Source: SZUA-36 sp963749115
Lineage (GTDB): Bacteria; Pseudomonadota; Gammaproteobacteria; Xanthomonadales; SZUA-36
Assembly (NCBI GenBank): GCA_963749115.1
Contig: CAVVLP010000007.1
Location: 122,363-186,362, forward strand
Length of the DNA: 64,000 nt
Reading direction: 5' to 3'
Part shown: in pieces, positions 8,304 to 17,813 of the stretch
How positions within the stretch are numbered: the first letter of the stretch is position 1
Layout of the letters: each line of letters begins with the position of its first letter
Notes under the pieces: generated by a model
Told to the model about the DNA's origin: nothing
Databases searched by the model: none
The model's input: the letters and a program-made list of their open reading frames with translations, nothing else
Program-made: the position numbers and the translations under genes

Positions 8304-9561
8304 GCTCCGCAGCCGTATAATATTTTCTTTCTTGCTATTTGGCACACTGCTCAGCAGTCTTTTTGCAATCAGTACACTTTTTCTTCAAAGCAATCTTGAA
8401 GATGAACTGATTGGTTCGACGCTGAAGCAGGAGCTCGATGACTACCTGGTACAGTTACATAAGGACCCGACACTGGTGGAGCCGTTCCACACCCGTATCC
8501 AGGGGTTTATTACCAGGCCCGGAGATCCTAACCACAGTGTCACATCGCAAATCAGGGAACTCGACACCGGGGTTCACGAAGTTGAAACAGCGGAGGGTTA
8601 TTTCAAGGCTGCGGTACGCAAAGACGACGATTTGTGGGCGTTCCTGATTTATGACATCACGGAAAATCAGCGCCTGACCAACCGGCTTATCTGGTCATTG
8701 GTGGCAGCTGTACTCGTATTTTCCCTGTTATCGCTGGCGTTGGGTTTATGGTCGTCCAGCACGGTTATGAAACCCGTTAGTGACCTGGCGGAACGACTAA
8801 GTCACTTGGCTGAAGAGACACCATCACCCGGTCTGGCCAGGTGGTTTCCGGATGATGAGGTCGGGCAGTTGGCTGCGGCATTGGATGCCTATGCTGCGCG
8901 TGTGCACCAGTTGGTTGAACGTGACCGGGAGTTTAATGCCGATGTCAGCCACGAATTGAGAACGCCATTGGCGGTTATTTCCGGTGCCACGGAATTGTTG
9001 CTGGCGCAAAAAGACATACCGGATAAAACCAGAAACCGGGTATTGCGTATCGCAAGAGCAGCGAGGCAATCGACGGATATCACCACCGCCCTGCTTCACC
9101 TTGTTCGCGCCGAGCAGGGCACCAACCAGGACAGCCAAGCTCACGATGTCTGTGATATCGTTGAAAAGCTGATACATCTTCATGAGCCTCTGCTGGACAA
9201 AAAACCACTCGAACTTAAAATAATCAGGGAAGACACGGTCAGCGTGATCGCACCGGAGTCGGTGATTGCGGTCACCGTCGGCAACCTGATCAGCAACGCC
9301 ATCCGTTACACGCCATCGGGTGAAGTGGTATGCACCATTGGTAATGGACGTGTCCTGGTGGAGGATACAGGGCCGGGGATTCCGGAGGAGGAGTTATCAC
9401 TGGTGATGAACAGGCATTATCGTGGTGAAGGCGTTTCCGGGAAGGGTTCAGGCCTGGGCTTGGCGATTGTTCAGCGTTTGTGCGAGTTGTATGGCTGGGC
9501 GATTTATTTCGAGAATCGGAAGACAGGTGGCCTACGTGCAGAAATTCGCTTTTTTGGCTAG
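8287..9561 (+). CDS. Sensor histidine kinase of a two-component system
   Basis: About 424 aa. TM helix 1 at residues ~11-33, a ~100-aa extracytoplasmic domain, TM helix 2 at ~133-156, a HAMP-like linker, then the H-box FNADVSHELRTPLAVISGAT with the phosphorylated His near residue 222. The ATPase part has N-box NLISNAIRYTPSG, G1 VEDTGPGIPEEE and G2 GSGLGLAIV. Start taken as ATG 8287 (MLYRRRLRSR), whose basic N-terminus precedes TM1; upstream in-frame codons overlap the regulator. It should phosphorylate the upstream OmpR-type regulator. The sensed signal is unknown. Confidence 0.92.
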   Translation: MLYRRRLRSRIIFSFLLFGTLLSSLFAISTLFLQSNLEDELIGSTLKQELDDYLVQLHKDPTLVEPFHTRIQGFITRPGDPNHSVTSQIRELDTGVHEVETAEGYFKAAVRKDDDLWAFLIYDITENQRLTNRLIWSLVAAVLVFSLLSLALGLWSSSTVMKPVSDLAERLSHLAEETPSPGLARWFPDDEVGQLAAALDAYAARVHQLVERDREFNADVSHELRTPLAVISGATELLLAQKDIPDKTRNRVLRIARAARQSTDITTALLHLVRAEQGTNQDSQAHDVCDIVEKLIHLHEPLLDKKPLELKIIREDTVSVIAPESVIAVTVGNLISNAIRYTPSGEVVCTIGNGRVLVEDTGPGIPEEELSLVMNRHYRGEGVSGKGSGLGLAIVQRLCELYGWAIYFENRKTGGLRAEIRFFG

Positions 9562-9596
9562 TGATTGGTTCGAATGGGAGTGAGGTTCCCTAAATC

Positions 9597-9938
9597 ATGG
9601 CCATAATTTCATGTCCCAAATGTGACAAAAACATCTCCAGTCACTCAATGTTATGTCCGTATTGCGGGTTTCAGCGGGGTGAAGTTGCCGAAGAGCAATT
9701 GATAGAGTTCCGTCGCCGCAAGTTAAGAGACCGTATTTATCATCTGAAGATGACCAGTTACGCAGCATTGGCGCTGTTAATTACAGCGTTTGGTTGGTAC
9801 CTGGTAGATACGCCCACCCTTCAGAAATCACCATCCATCGGCCCATTTGTCTTATTTATCGCTGGAGCTCTGGGCTATCTCGTTATACGGATCTATTTGT
9901 ACAAAGCCAAAGCAGCATTGAGAAAACTCAGTTTTTGA
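9597..9938 (+). CDS. Small zinc-ribbon membrane protein, function unknown
   Basis: 113 aa. The N-terminus has a rubredoxin-like zinc ribbon, CPKC at residues ~6-9 and CPYCG at ~20-24, followed by a basic segment (RRRKLRDRIYHLK). Two hydrophobic helices follow (YAALALLITAFGWYLV and GPFVLFIAGALGYLVIRIYL). The layout suggests a cytoplasmic Zn2+-binding head anchored in the inner membrane. I do not recognise a named family. It follows the kinase by 35 bp and is convergent with the next gene. Confidence 0.7.
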   Translation: MAIISCPKCDKNISSHSMLCPYCGFQRGEVAEEQLIEFRRRKLRDRIYHLKMTSYAALALLITAFGWYLVDTPTLQKSPSIGPFVLFIAGALGYLVIRIYLYKAKAALRKLSF

Positions 9939-9979
9939 AACCCGGCTAATGCGGGCTAAAGAGCTGTTTTGGTCGTGAG

Positions 9980-10498
9980 TTACTGGATTCGCGTTACTGA
10001 TACCTTGGGTTTGTGACCGACCAGGGATAATTTCCATTTTTTCATAAACCCTTTCTTTATTTCTATCTGCGGGTTTTCAACCGGTGGGATATGAAAAGAG
10101 TCGTCCTCGGTCATCTGCCAGATCATGCCATTGGCCAGTTTAAATAGCGTCCCCTTTTTCTCCCACCCTTCAAAGGTTCCAACAATGGTGCTGCGTATGA
10201 CATCGTCTTCGGCGTTGCCCTTTGGTTGGTTCGGAAAGCCCCGCAAGTCTTCTGTGGAAGCAGCACTTGCCACCGCGGCGCCGGATGCTGGACGTGCTGA
10301 TGCATTTTCGAGAGTGGCCACGGAATGACGTCTCAGCCAGTCATTGAGTGCAGCGAGCTCAGCTGCAGTCAGCTTTCCAAGCCCTGTTTCCTTGAACTCT
10401 TTACCGGACATCCGCTCTTCAAGTGTGGAAAACTCGTCAGCGGCCTGCGCTGCTAAGTGTATTGAAAGGGCGAGGATAAAAAACAGCAGATTTTTCAT
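9980..10498 (-). CDS. Exported protein of unknown function
   Basis: 172 aa with a clear signal peptide (MKNLLFFILALSIHLAAQAA). The mature part starts with ERMSGKEFKETGLGKLTAAE and a LAALNDWLRRH helix, then an Ala/Ser-rich linker, then a beta-rich domain (STIVGTFEGWEKKGTLFKLA, NGMIWQMTEDDSF). Similar secreted proteins with the KLTAAEL-ALNDWLR motif occur in Xanthomonadales; no function is known to me. It is transcribed alone, convergent with the zinc-ribbon gene. Confidence 0.7.
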   Translation of the reverse strand: MKNLLFFILALSIHLAAQAADEFSTLEERMSGKEFKETGLGKLTAAELAALNDWLRRHSVATLENASARPASGAAVASAASTEDLRGFPNQPKGNAEDDVIRSTIVGTFEGWEKKGTLFKLANGMIWQMTEDDSFHIPPVENPQIEIKKGFMKKWKLSLVGHKPKVSVTRIQ

Positions 10499-10595
10499 TT
10501 AACGATCTCGATATATCGGATGCATCTTGATTGACGGCGCAAATTTACAATCCGTTTTTCTCTTGCAAAATGCAGGTTGGTTAAAGGTATAAAAA

Positions 10596-11767
10596 TCAGA
10601 GGTCTTGCTGGTACCTGACATAGGGAATACGGCCATAAACTGCTTCAAATGGGTCATTCAGGCCTGTTTCAGTCTTGCCTTTGTCCGAACCGCGGGCACC
10701 GAGCACGTTGGTGGTTCCAACGCTGAGGTTTGCATTCCAGGGAGCGCGCCAGGTGAAGTGGACATCAAACGTGGTTGAGCTATCAAGCTCCTCGCGATTC
10801 AGGAACTGGACCGGTTCACGATAGTAACCCTGGAGACCACCGCTGAAATTGCCCTTGCTCCAATCCAGATTCATCTTGGCGCTATCGAACGGATTGGAAA
10901 TTGTCCAGTTTTGAAGACCCGGGGACAACGTTGATGTTGCCTCATAGGATGCGTCCATAAAGTGGGTTAACTGGAGACCGAGCCGGATATCACCAGCGCT
11001 GTCCATGGCAAAGCCAACCTGAAACTCAATATCAAGACCGGAAGTTTCACCACTCAAATAGTTAAGCGGTTGTCCGAGGCTCATTGCCGGGAGAAGCGGG
11101 TTGCCGCTACCAGACGTCAGCATTCCGGCACCCAAAGCCGCGCCGTTCATCGGCGTTGTGTAATTTACAACACCCGGCTGGCCGATGTTAGCTTCGCGTC
11201 TGAACATGCTGACCGCCGTGTTGAACTTACCTTTGCCATAACGCAAGCCAAGCGCAACCTGGTCTTGCTTTAACACATTAGCCTGGTTGATAAAGTGGCA
11301 GTCGGAGGCACGGAAGGAACCCTGGTCAAGCACACCATTCTGACAGTGAATACTACCCAGCGGCTGAAAAGAAGACTGGGTTCTTCCCGCGCCAAGGCTG
11401 GACGTGATGTCCAGGTTGTCGCTCAGGTGCATACTCAGGGAGCTATCGAGAAAAACAGAACCGACACCGGAGGATGATTTCAGTTGGTTGTTGTTGATGT
11501 TCAGCGTTATCGGTTTTGATAACTGCAATTCCAGCTTGCGTGACTCCGAGCCACCCAGATCAAATGCCAGGTTGGCCGGGGAATTTTCCTTTTGTAAGGG
11601 CAATAAGACCAGCGGCTGGTTTGCACCATCATTTTGGGTATAACCGAATAAGGGCGTAGCAGCTTGGGTTGTACTATCTGCGATCGCAAACAAAGGTGAC
11701 AGGCACACAACAACAGCCATCAGGCTGCTGGAAAAATCCGAATTGCATGTTTCCGTTGTTGTTCCAC
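10596..11767 (-). CDS. Outer-membrane beta-barrel-like protein, probable frameshift in the signal peptide
   Basis: Alternating polar/hydrophobic strands run through the protein and it ends in DPFEAVYGRIPYVRYQQDL, like the last strands of TonB-dependent receptors, but there is no plug domain. The open frame starts inside the signal sequence (MAVVVCLSPLFAIA). One frame over, a GTG at 11765-11767 with a GAGG-type ribosome site gives a basic N-region (EQQRKHAIRIFPA) that joins it if one base is removed near 11725, so I extend the gene to 11767. A single Cys pair (HCQ..., DCHF) is present in the middle. Likely role: surface or OM structural protein; substrate unknown. Confidence 0.6.
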
Positions 11768-11930
11768 TCTGGTCCTCACCAGTACCGCTCCTTTGGGCTA
11801 ACTTGATTATAGAGTCCCCATCGGCGAATAAGTTCTATCTCAAGCATAGCAAATTTATCAACATTTTGCTCAAACAGTTTGACCCGACAGCCTGATATAC
11901 TAAGCTTTTCACCGATTTGGAGTAACACAA

Positions 11931-12482
11931 ATGGTTAGTTTGCAGACACCGGTATGTGATTTTGGCAAAAAGGCCATAGATTTCACCTTGCCGGGTGTGG
12001 ATCAGCAGCAATGGACGCTGGAAAAATGTAGCGGAACACGTGGTTTACTTATTTTATTTATCAGCAATCACTGTCCTTACGTAAAGGCCATACGAAAAAA
12101 ACTGGTTCGTGACACCCGCGAATTGATGGAACTGGGTATCAACAGCGTTGCGATCATGCCCAATGACACGGTGTCTTATCCTGAGGACTCTTTCGAAAAT
12201 ATGTTGCGGGTTTCAAATGAGTTCAATTTCCCCTTTCCTTACCTGCTTGATGAAACCCAGGAGGTTGCAAAAGCTTATGATGCGGTTTGCACTCCTGATT
12301 TCTTTGGCTACAACGCGGATTTGGAACTTCAATATCGTGGGCGTCTCGATGCAGCCGGTCCAAAATCTGATGATGATAGCCAAACCCGTGAACTGTTCGA
12401 GGCAATGAAACAGGTTGCAGAGACTGGCAGGGGCCCCCGGCACCAGGTGCCTTCGATGGGTTGTTCAATAAAGTGGCGCTGA
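11931..12482 (+). CDS. Thioredoxin-fold protein of the AhpC/TSA-like PRX_like1 group
   Basis: 183 aa, cytoplasmic (no signal peptide). The peroxiredoxin-like core is visible: FTLPGVDQQQWTLEK, LLILFISNHCPYVKAIRKKL with the N-terminal Cys of a C-P-Y-V motif, DSFENMLRVSNEF, FPYLLDETQEVAKAYDAVCTPDFF with a second Cys, and a conserved C-terminus PSMGCSIKWR. Such proteins are annotated as thioredoxin-family or redoxin proteins; the physiological substrate is not established. Monocistronic, with a GGAG ribosome site before ATG 11931. Confidence 0.85.
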   Translation: MVSLQTPVCDFGKKAIDFTLPGVDQQQWTLEKCSGTRGLLILFISNHCPYVKAIRKKLVRDTRELMELGINSVAIMPNDTVSYPEDSFENMLRVSNEFNFPFPYLLDETQEVAKAYDAVCTPDFFGYNADLELQYRGRLDAAGPKSDDDSQTRELFEAMKQVAETGRGPRHQVPSMGCSIKWR

Positions 12483-12606
12483 CAGTCATTGTATCCTGAC
12501 TGGCGGATTGTGATTTGACCCGATGGTGCTATAGTCGTTGCTGCATTTAATTTCCGACAGGCTCCTGGGGTAGACTAATGAAACATTTCTTTATGGAGAA
12601 AGATTG

Positions 12607-13041
12607 ATGAGTTCCGTGTTAATGGTTGGGGTTGACGGTAGTGAGTGTGGGGACAGGGCTGTCGAATATGCAGCTGCACGTGCCAGAAAATCCGATGCGA
12701 AATTGTATATAGCCTATGTCATCGAGTGGTCACAATTCACTTTCTCCACTGCCCTCGAAAATGCCGAGCGTCATAAACGGCGCGAGGAAGAAATCCAACG
12801 TGCGCATTCCGAAATCGTTGACCCGATAGTCGATCGGTTGAAATCCGAGGGGCTCGATGTCGAAGGTCTTGTTCGTCATGGACATGTAGCCGACACTCTG
12901 AATGCGCTTGCCAAATCAAAAGGTGCTGTCAATATCATCCTTGGCCGCCAGGGTACTTCAAAGCTCAAAGCACACGTATTTGGCTCAGTGGGCAGTCGGT
13001 TGGTACAAAGTGCCGAATGCGCCGTGACGGTTGTACCTTGA
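12607..13041 (+). CDS. Universal stress protein (UspA family)
   Basis: 144 aa single USP domain. VLMVGVDGSECGDRAVEYAA at the N-terminus and the ATP-binding G-2x-G-9x-G(S/T) pattern in ILGRQGTSKLKAHVFGSVGSRLVQSAECAVTVVP at the end are diagnostic of the nucleotide-binding subgroup. Start set at ATG 12607 behind a GGAGAAAG ribosome site. It lies 27 bp upstream of the alanine symporter, close enough to share a transcript. Confidence 0.92.
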   Translation: MSSVLMVGVDGSECGDRAVEYAAARARKSDAKLYIAYVIEWSQFTFSTALENAERHKRREEEIQRAHSEIVDPIVDRLKSEGLDVEGLVRHGHVADTLNALAKSKGAVNIILGRQGTSKLKAHVFGSVGSRLVQSAECAVTVVP

Positions 13042-13067
13042 TCCACCCATTAAACCGGAGATCGTTA

Positions 13068-14597
13068 ATGTCAAAATTAAGAGTGGGAATAACCACCCTC
13101 GTTAGCCTGTTCGCCAGTTTTTCTGTATTGGCCGATACAGGGATCGATGAAAAAATAAATGTCGCAATCAAGCCTTTCGCGGATGCTGTTGCCGGGTTTG
13201 TTTTCTCCTCATTTCCTGTTGGGGGCGTGCAAATACCCTTCGTGTTGGTCTGGTTGATTGTCGCAGCAACCATTTTTACGTTTTATTTCAAGTTTATTAA
13301 CCTGCGTGCGTTCAAACATGGCTTTGAACTGGTGCGGGGTGATTACCATGATCCGGAAGCTGCCGGTGAGGTGACCCACTTCCAGGCGCTTGCCACAGCA
13401 TTGTCCGGTACCGTCGGACTGGGCAATATTGCCGGTGTTGCTGTTGCCGTGTCCCTGGGTGGACCGGGTGCAACATTCTGGATGATATTGGCCGGTTTCC
13501 TCGGTATGTCTTCCAAGTTCACCGAATGTACACTGGGTGTGAAATACCGTAACGAGCTACCTGACGGGACGGTTTCCGGTGGCCCGATGTACTACCTGAC
13601 CAAGGGTTTGGCCGAAAAAGGTACGGGGTTTGCAAAGCTTGGAAAAGTGCTGGCCGTTATGTTTGCCATATTTTGTGTTGGCGGCTCATTTGGTGGCGGC
13701 AATATGTTCCAAGCCAATCAAAGTTTTTCGCAACTGGTCAATGTCACCGGTGGAGACGCTAGCTGGCTGGCCGATAAAGGCTGGCTGTTTGGGTTGGTCG
13801 TGGCCAGCTTGGTGGGTTTGGTCATCGTGGGTGGTATTAAAGGTATCGCCCGGGTGACGTCAAAAATCGTACCTTTCATGGCAGTAATCTACGTCACCGC
13901 GGGTCTGGCAATCATTTTCATGAACTATCCCATGATCCCTGCAGCCTTCGGTGCGATTATCGACGGGGCTTTTACCGCTGAAGGTATTTCAGGTGGTGTA
14001 ATCGGTGTACTTTTTCAGGGTTTCAAGCGTGCGGCTTTTTCAAATGAAGCAGGTGTCGGTTCTGCAGCGATCGCACATTCAGCCGTGCAAACCAATCGTC
14101 CGGTGACAGAAGGGTTTGTGGCGCTCTATGAACCGTTCGTTGATACCATTGTTGTTTGTACCATCACCGCGCTGGTGATCATTATTACCGGAACCTGGGA
14201 TCCGTCAGTTGATCCGAGCGCAGGTGTCCAACTCACTTCATCAGCATTTGAGAAAGCTTTCTCATGGTTTCCTTACGTGCTAACCGTCGCGGTGATCCTG
14301 TTCGCGTTCTCGACCATGATCTCCTGGTCTTATTATGGTTTGAAGTCATGGACGTTCCTATTCGGCGAAAACAAGTTCACGGATGCAACCTACAAATTGC
14401 TTTTCCTGTTTTTCGTGGTTATTGGCTCATCCATGCAGTTGGGGTCGGTGATCGATTTCTCAGATGCAATGATTTTCGCCATGGCCTTTCCCAACTTATT
14501 GGGCTGTTACTTCCTTTTGCCGGTGGTCAAGAAGGAATTGGATGAATATTGGGCAGATTACAAGTCTGGCAAACTGGTCAAAACAAGGCTGTCCTGA
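13068..14597 (+). CDS. Sodium:alanine symporter, AGCS family
   Basis: About 509 aa inner-membrane transporter with ~11 hydrophobic helices. The N-terminal helix is followed by FQALATALSGTVGLGNIAGV, the AGCS signature for Na+/amino-acid binding, and later GVLFQGFKRAAFSNEAGVGS and FSTMISWSYYGLKSW. The family imports alanine or glycine with Na+ (or H+). Start is ATG 13068 behind GGAG at 13057-13060; the open frame from 13017 overlaps the uspA 3' end and is unlikely. A clear terminator follows at 14621. Confidence 0.93.
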   Translation: MSKLRVGITTLVSLFASFSVLADTGIDEKINVAIKPFADAVAGFVFSSFPVGGVQIPFVLVWLIVAATIFTFYFKFINLRAFKHGFELVRGDYHDPEAAGEVTHFQALATALSGTVGLGNIAGVAVAVSLGGPGATFWMILAGFLGMSSKFTECTLGVKYRNELPDGTVSGGPMYYLTKGLAEKGTGFAKLGKVLAVMFAIFCVGGSFGGGNMFQANQSFSQLVNVTGGDASWLADKGWLFGLVVASLVGLVIVGGIKGIARVTSKIVPFMAVIYVTAGLAIIFMNYPMIPAAFGAIIDGAFTAEGISGGVIGVLFQGFKRAAFSNEAGVGSAAIAHSAVQTNRPVTEGFVALYEPFVDTIVVCTITALVIIITGTWDPSVDPSAGVQLTSSAFEKAFSWFPYVLTVAVILFAFSTMISWSYYGLKSWTFLFGENKFTDATYKLLFLFFVVIGSSMQLGSVIDFSDAMIFAMAFPNLLGCYFLLPVVKKELDEYWADYKSGKLVKTRLS

Positions 14598-14620
14598 TCT
14601 CGGTCAATAAATCCTCAAAA

Positions 14621-14650
14621 AGAGCCTGCATTTGCATACAGGCTCTTGCT
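14621..14650 (+). terminator. Intrinsic terminator after the alanine symporter
   Basis: Perfect 8-bp stem AGAGCCTG (14621-14628) / CAGGCTCT (14639-14646), 10-nt loop, then a short TGCTTCAT tail. The T-tract is weak but the position between two transcription units fits. Confidence 0.65.
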
Positions 14651-14755
14651 TCATAAGGGTATCATCAGCGAAAATCATAGATTGTTTTCTATACTGGTCG
14701 GGGGGCCTTGATTGAACTCTCCGGCTGTCCAATAACCCAGGCTCAGGAAGTCCCA

Positions 14756-16759
14756 ATGTCCTCTCGAAATGAACTCGCAAATGCCATCCGTGCCTTGTCC
14801 ATGGATGCAATACAACAGGCTAACTCAGGTCACCCCGGTGCCCCCATGGGTATGGCCGATATCGCAGAAGTCCTGTGGAACGATTTTATGAAGCACAATC
14901 CGGCCAACCCGGGGTGGTGGGACCGTGACCGATTCGTGCTTTCCAATGGACACGCCTCGATGCTTTTGTATTCCGTGTTGCATCTGAGTGGTTATGATCT
15001 GCCGATGTCAGAATTACGTAACTTTCGGCAATTACACTCTAAAACCGCAGGACATCCTGAGTACGCTGAGACACCGGGTGTAGAGACTACAACGGGTCCA
15101 TTGGGTCAGGGAATCGCCAATGCGGTGGGTATGGCGCTGGCAGAAAAAGTACTGGCTAAACGGTTTAACCGGAGTGGTCACCAGATTGTCGATCATAATA
15201 CCTGGGTGTTCCTCGGAGATGGCTGTTTAATGGAAGGGGTTTCCCATGAAGCCTGTTCTCTGGCTGGAACGCTGGGGCTAGGTAAACTCATTGCTTTCTG
15301 GGACGACAACGGTATCTCTATCGATGGTGAGGTTCAAGGTTGGTTCACCGATGACACACCAGCGCGTTTCGAAGCTTATGGCTGGCAGGTGATTCGCGAT
15401 GTCAACGGGCATGATCCGGTTGAAATCAAACAGGCGGTAACAACCGCCCGCGCAGAGACCGATCGTCCTACCCTGATATGCTGCAAAACAGTGATAGGTT
15501 TTGGTTCACCAAACAAACAGGGTACCTCGGCCACGCACGGTTCGCCGTTGGGTGCAGAGGAGGTAGCCGAGGTTCGCAAAGCCCTTGGATGGAATTATCC
15601 GGCCTTTGAAATTCCGGATGATATTTACGCGGGTTGGAACGCAAAACCCCGTGGCTCTGAAGCCGAGGCGGCCTGGGATCAATTGTTTGGGTCCTACCAG
15701 GAGTCCTATCCTGAAATGGCGGCTGAATATAGCCGTAGAATGAATCGCGACCTGCCTGAAAACTGGCAGCTGGAGACGGATAAGGCCATTGCAAAGTTGC
15801 AGGAGGCAGGCGCGACCGTGGCGACACGAAAAGCTTCACAAATTGCGCTGGACGCATTTGGTCCCTTACTGCCCGAATTAATCGGAGGCTCAGCCGATCT
15901 GGCCGGTTCAAATAATACGATCTGGCAGCAGAGTGTAGATGTCCTCGACGACACTGCCGATGGCAATTATGTTTATTTTGGTGTGCGTGAATTTGGTATG
16001 ACTGCCATTTGTAATGGTCTTGGCCTGCATGGTGGTTTTATTCCTTATAACGCCACTTTCCTGGTGTTTTCAGACTACGCGCGCAACGCAGTTCGCATGT
16101 CTGCACTGATTCCGGCACATAACATTCATGTCTATACCCATGATTCGATCGGTCTTGGTGAGGATGGTCCGACCCATCAACCGGTTGAGCACGTGTCGAG
16201 TTTGCGCCTGATACCCAACCTCAGTGTCTGGAGACCTTGTGATACCGTTGAGTCAGCGGTCGCATGGAAATGCGCAATAGAAGAGAACGCAGAACCCAGT
16301 GCTTTGATATTTACACGTCAGAATCTGCCGCACCAGCAGCGCGATGATGAACAGGTAGCAGCTATCGAGCGTGGTGGATATGTCTTGCGTGGACAATCCG
16401 GTCCTTGTGATGCCATTATCATTGCAACCGGCTCCGAAGTCAGCCTGGCGATGGACGCAGCTGAAGGCCTCGCTGAAAACGATATCAATGTTCGTGTAGT
16501 ATCAATGCCGAACCCTGGACGATTCATGGCACAGGAGCGGATCTATCGCGAGTCTGTTCTGCCATCCAGTTGTAAAGCAAGAGTGGCGGTAGAAGCCGGT
16601 GTTGGACACTACTGGTACCCCTTTGTTGGTGATCAAGGCCGTATTATCGGAATTGAACGTTTCGGCGCATCCGCACCAGCATCCGAATTGTTTGAATTAT
16701 TTGGTTTAACAGTAACTAACGTCAGCAACGCAGTACAAGAACTGCTGAAATCTGACTAA
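14756..16759 (+). CDS. tkt: Transketolase
   Basis: 667 aa, standard bacterial transketolase length. TPP-binding motifs GHPGAPMGMADIAEVLW and GDGCLMEGVSHEACSLAGTL, pyrimidine-domain signature GSADLAGSNNT, GVREFGMTAICNGLGLHGGF and GEDGPTHQPVEH are all present. It transfers C2 ketol units between sugar phosphates in the pentose phosphate pathway. ATG 14756 follows AGGAA at 14744-14748; an upstream in-frame TTG is less likely. First gene of a tkt-gap-pgk cluster, 23 bp before gap, as seen in several gammaproteobacteria. Confidence 0.97.
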   Translation: MSSRNELANAIRALSMDAIQQANSGHPGAPMGMADIAEVLWNDFMKHNPANPGWWDRDRFVLSNGHASMLLYSVLHLSGYDLPMSELRNFRQLHSKTAGHPEYAETPGVETTTGPLGQGIANAVGMALAEKVLAKRFNRSGHQIVDHNTWVFLGDGCLMEGVSHEACSLAGTLGLGKLIAFWDDNGISIDGEVQGWFTDDTPARFEAYGWQVIRDVNGHDPVEIKQAVTTARAETDRPTLICCKTVIGFGSPNKQGTSATHGSPLGAEEVAEVRKALGWNYPAFEIPDDIYAGWNAKPRGSEAEAAWDQLFGSYQESYPEMAAEYSRRMNRDLPENWQLETDKAIAKLQEAGATVATRKASQIALDAFGPLLPELIGGSADLAGSNNTIWQQSVDVLDDTADGNYVYFGVREFGMTAICNGLGLHGGFIPYNATFLVFSDYARNAVRMSALIPAHNIHVYTHDSIGLGEDGPTHQPVEHVSSLRLIPNLSVWRPCDTVESAVAWKCAIEENAEPSALIFTRQNLPHQQRDDEQVAAIERGGYVLRGQSGPCDAIIIATGSEVSLAMDAAEGLAENDINVRVVSMPNPGRFMAQERIYRESVLPSSCKARVAVEAGVGHYWYPFVGDQGRIIGIERFGASAPASELFELFGLTVTNVSNAVQELLKSD

Positions 16760-16782
16760 ACAACAACAGGAGTTATATAGAA

Positions 16783-17790
16783 ATGACAGTGAAAGTTGCA
16801 ATTAATGGCTATGGGCGTATCGGTCGCAATATCATGCGCGCCTTGTATGAATTGGACCGTACCGATGAGATCAGTATCGTAGCCATCAATGATCTGGGTG
16901 ATGCGCATAGCAATGCCCATTTGACCAAGTACGATACCGCACACGGTACATTCCCTGGTACCGTAACTGTGGATGACGGTGACCTGGTAGTGAATGGTGA
17001 CCGTGTAAAAGTATTCTCCGAACGCGACCCGTCAAAACTGCCGTGGGCAGAGCTGGGTGTTGATATCGTTATGGAATGTACGGGCCTTTTCCGTAGCAAG
17101 GAAACTGCAGGCGCACATATTACTGCCGGTGCCAAGAAAGTTATTGTTTCCGCACCCGGTCAAAATGTTGACAACACCATTGTTTACGGTGTCAATCATG
17201 ATTCCCTTAAATCCACCGACGTCGTTATCTCCAACGCATCGTGCACGACCAATTGCCTGGCTCCGCTGGCGAAGGTTCTGAATGACGGAATCGGTATTGT
17301 AAATGGCCTGATGACCACCATTCACGCCTATACCAATGACCAGGTTTTGACCGATGTGCTGCACAGTGATCTGCGCCGCGCACGTTCAGCCACGATGAGT
17401 CAGATTCCTACCAAGACGGGTGCAGCTGCAGCTGTTGGTATGGTGCTGCCGGAGTTGAATGGTAAATTGGATGGTTTTTCAATGCGTGTTCCAACCATCA
17501 ATGTATCGGTAGTCGATCTCACCTTTACCGCTAAAAGGGCAACATCAATTGAGGAAGTCAATGCACTTGCGAAAGCTGCTTCTGAAGGCACTATGAAAGG
17601 TGTGTTGGCCTACAATGATGAACCTTTGGTTTCCATCGACTTCAATCACAACCCGCACTCTTCAATTTTTGATGCGGGCCTGACCCGGGTTATGGAAGGC
17701 AAACTTGTAAAAGTATTGAGCTGGTATGACAACGAGTGGGGTTTCAGCTGCCGTATGCTGGATACCGCACTTGTACTGATGAAAGCATAG
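16783..17790 (+). CDS. gap: Glyceraldehyde-3-phosphate dehydrogenase
   Basis: 335 aa, intact. NAD-binding start VKVAINGYGRIGRNIMRAL, catalytic Cys in SNASCTTNCLAP, and the C-terminal SWYDNEWGFSCRMLDT. Catalyses phosphorylating oxidation of G3P in glycolysis/gluconeogenesis. An AGGAG site lies before ATG 16783. Located 23 bp after tkt and 23 bp before pgk, so one transcript is likely. Confidence 0.97.
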   Translation: MTVKVAINGYGRIGRNIMRALYELDRTDEISIVAINDLGDAHSNAHLTKYDTAHGTFPGTVTVDDGDLVVNGDRVKVFSERDPSKLPWAELGVDIVMECTGLFRSKETAGAHITAGAKKVIVSAPGQNVDNTIVYGVNHDSLKSTDVVISNASCTTNCLAPLAKVLNDGIGIVNGLMTTIHAYTNDQVLTDVLHSDLRRARSATMSQIPTKTGAAAAVGMVLPELNGKLDGFSMRVPTINVSVVDLTFTAKRATSIEEVNALAKAASEGTMKGVLAYNDEPLVSIDFNHNPHSSIFDAGLTRVMEGKLVKVLSWYDNEWGFSCRMLDTALVLMKA

Positions 17791-17813
17791 AAACCTATTG
17801 GGAGTAAAACCAA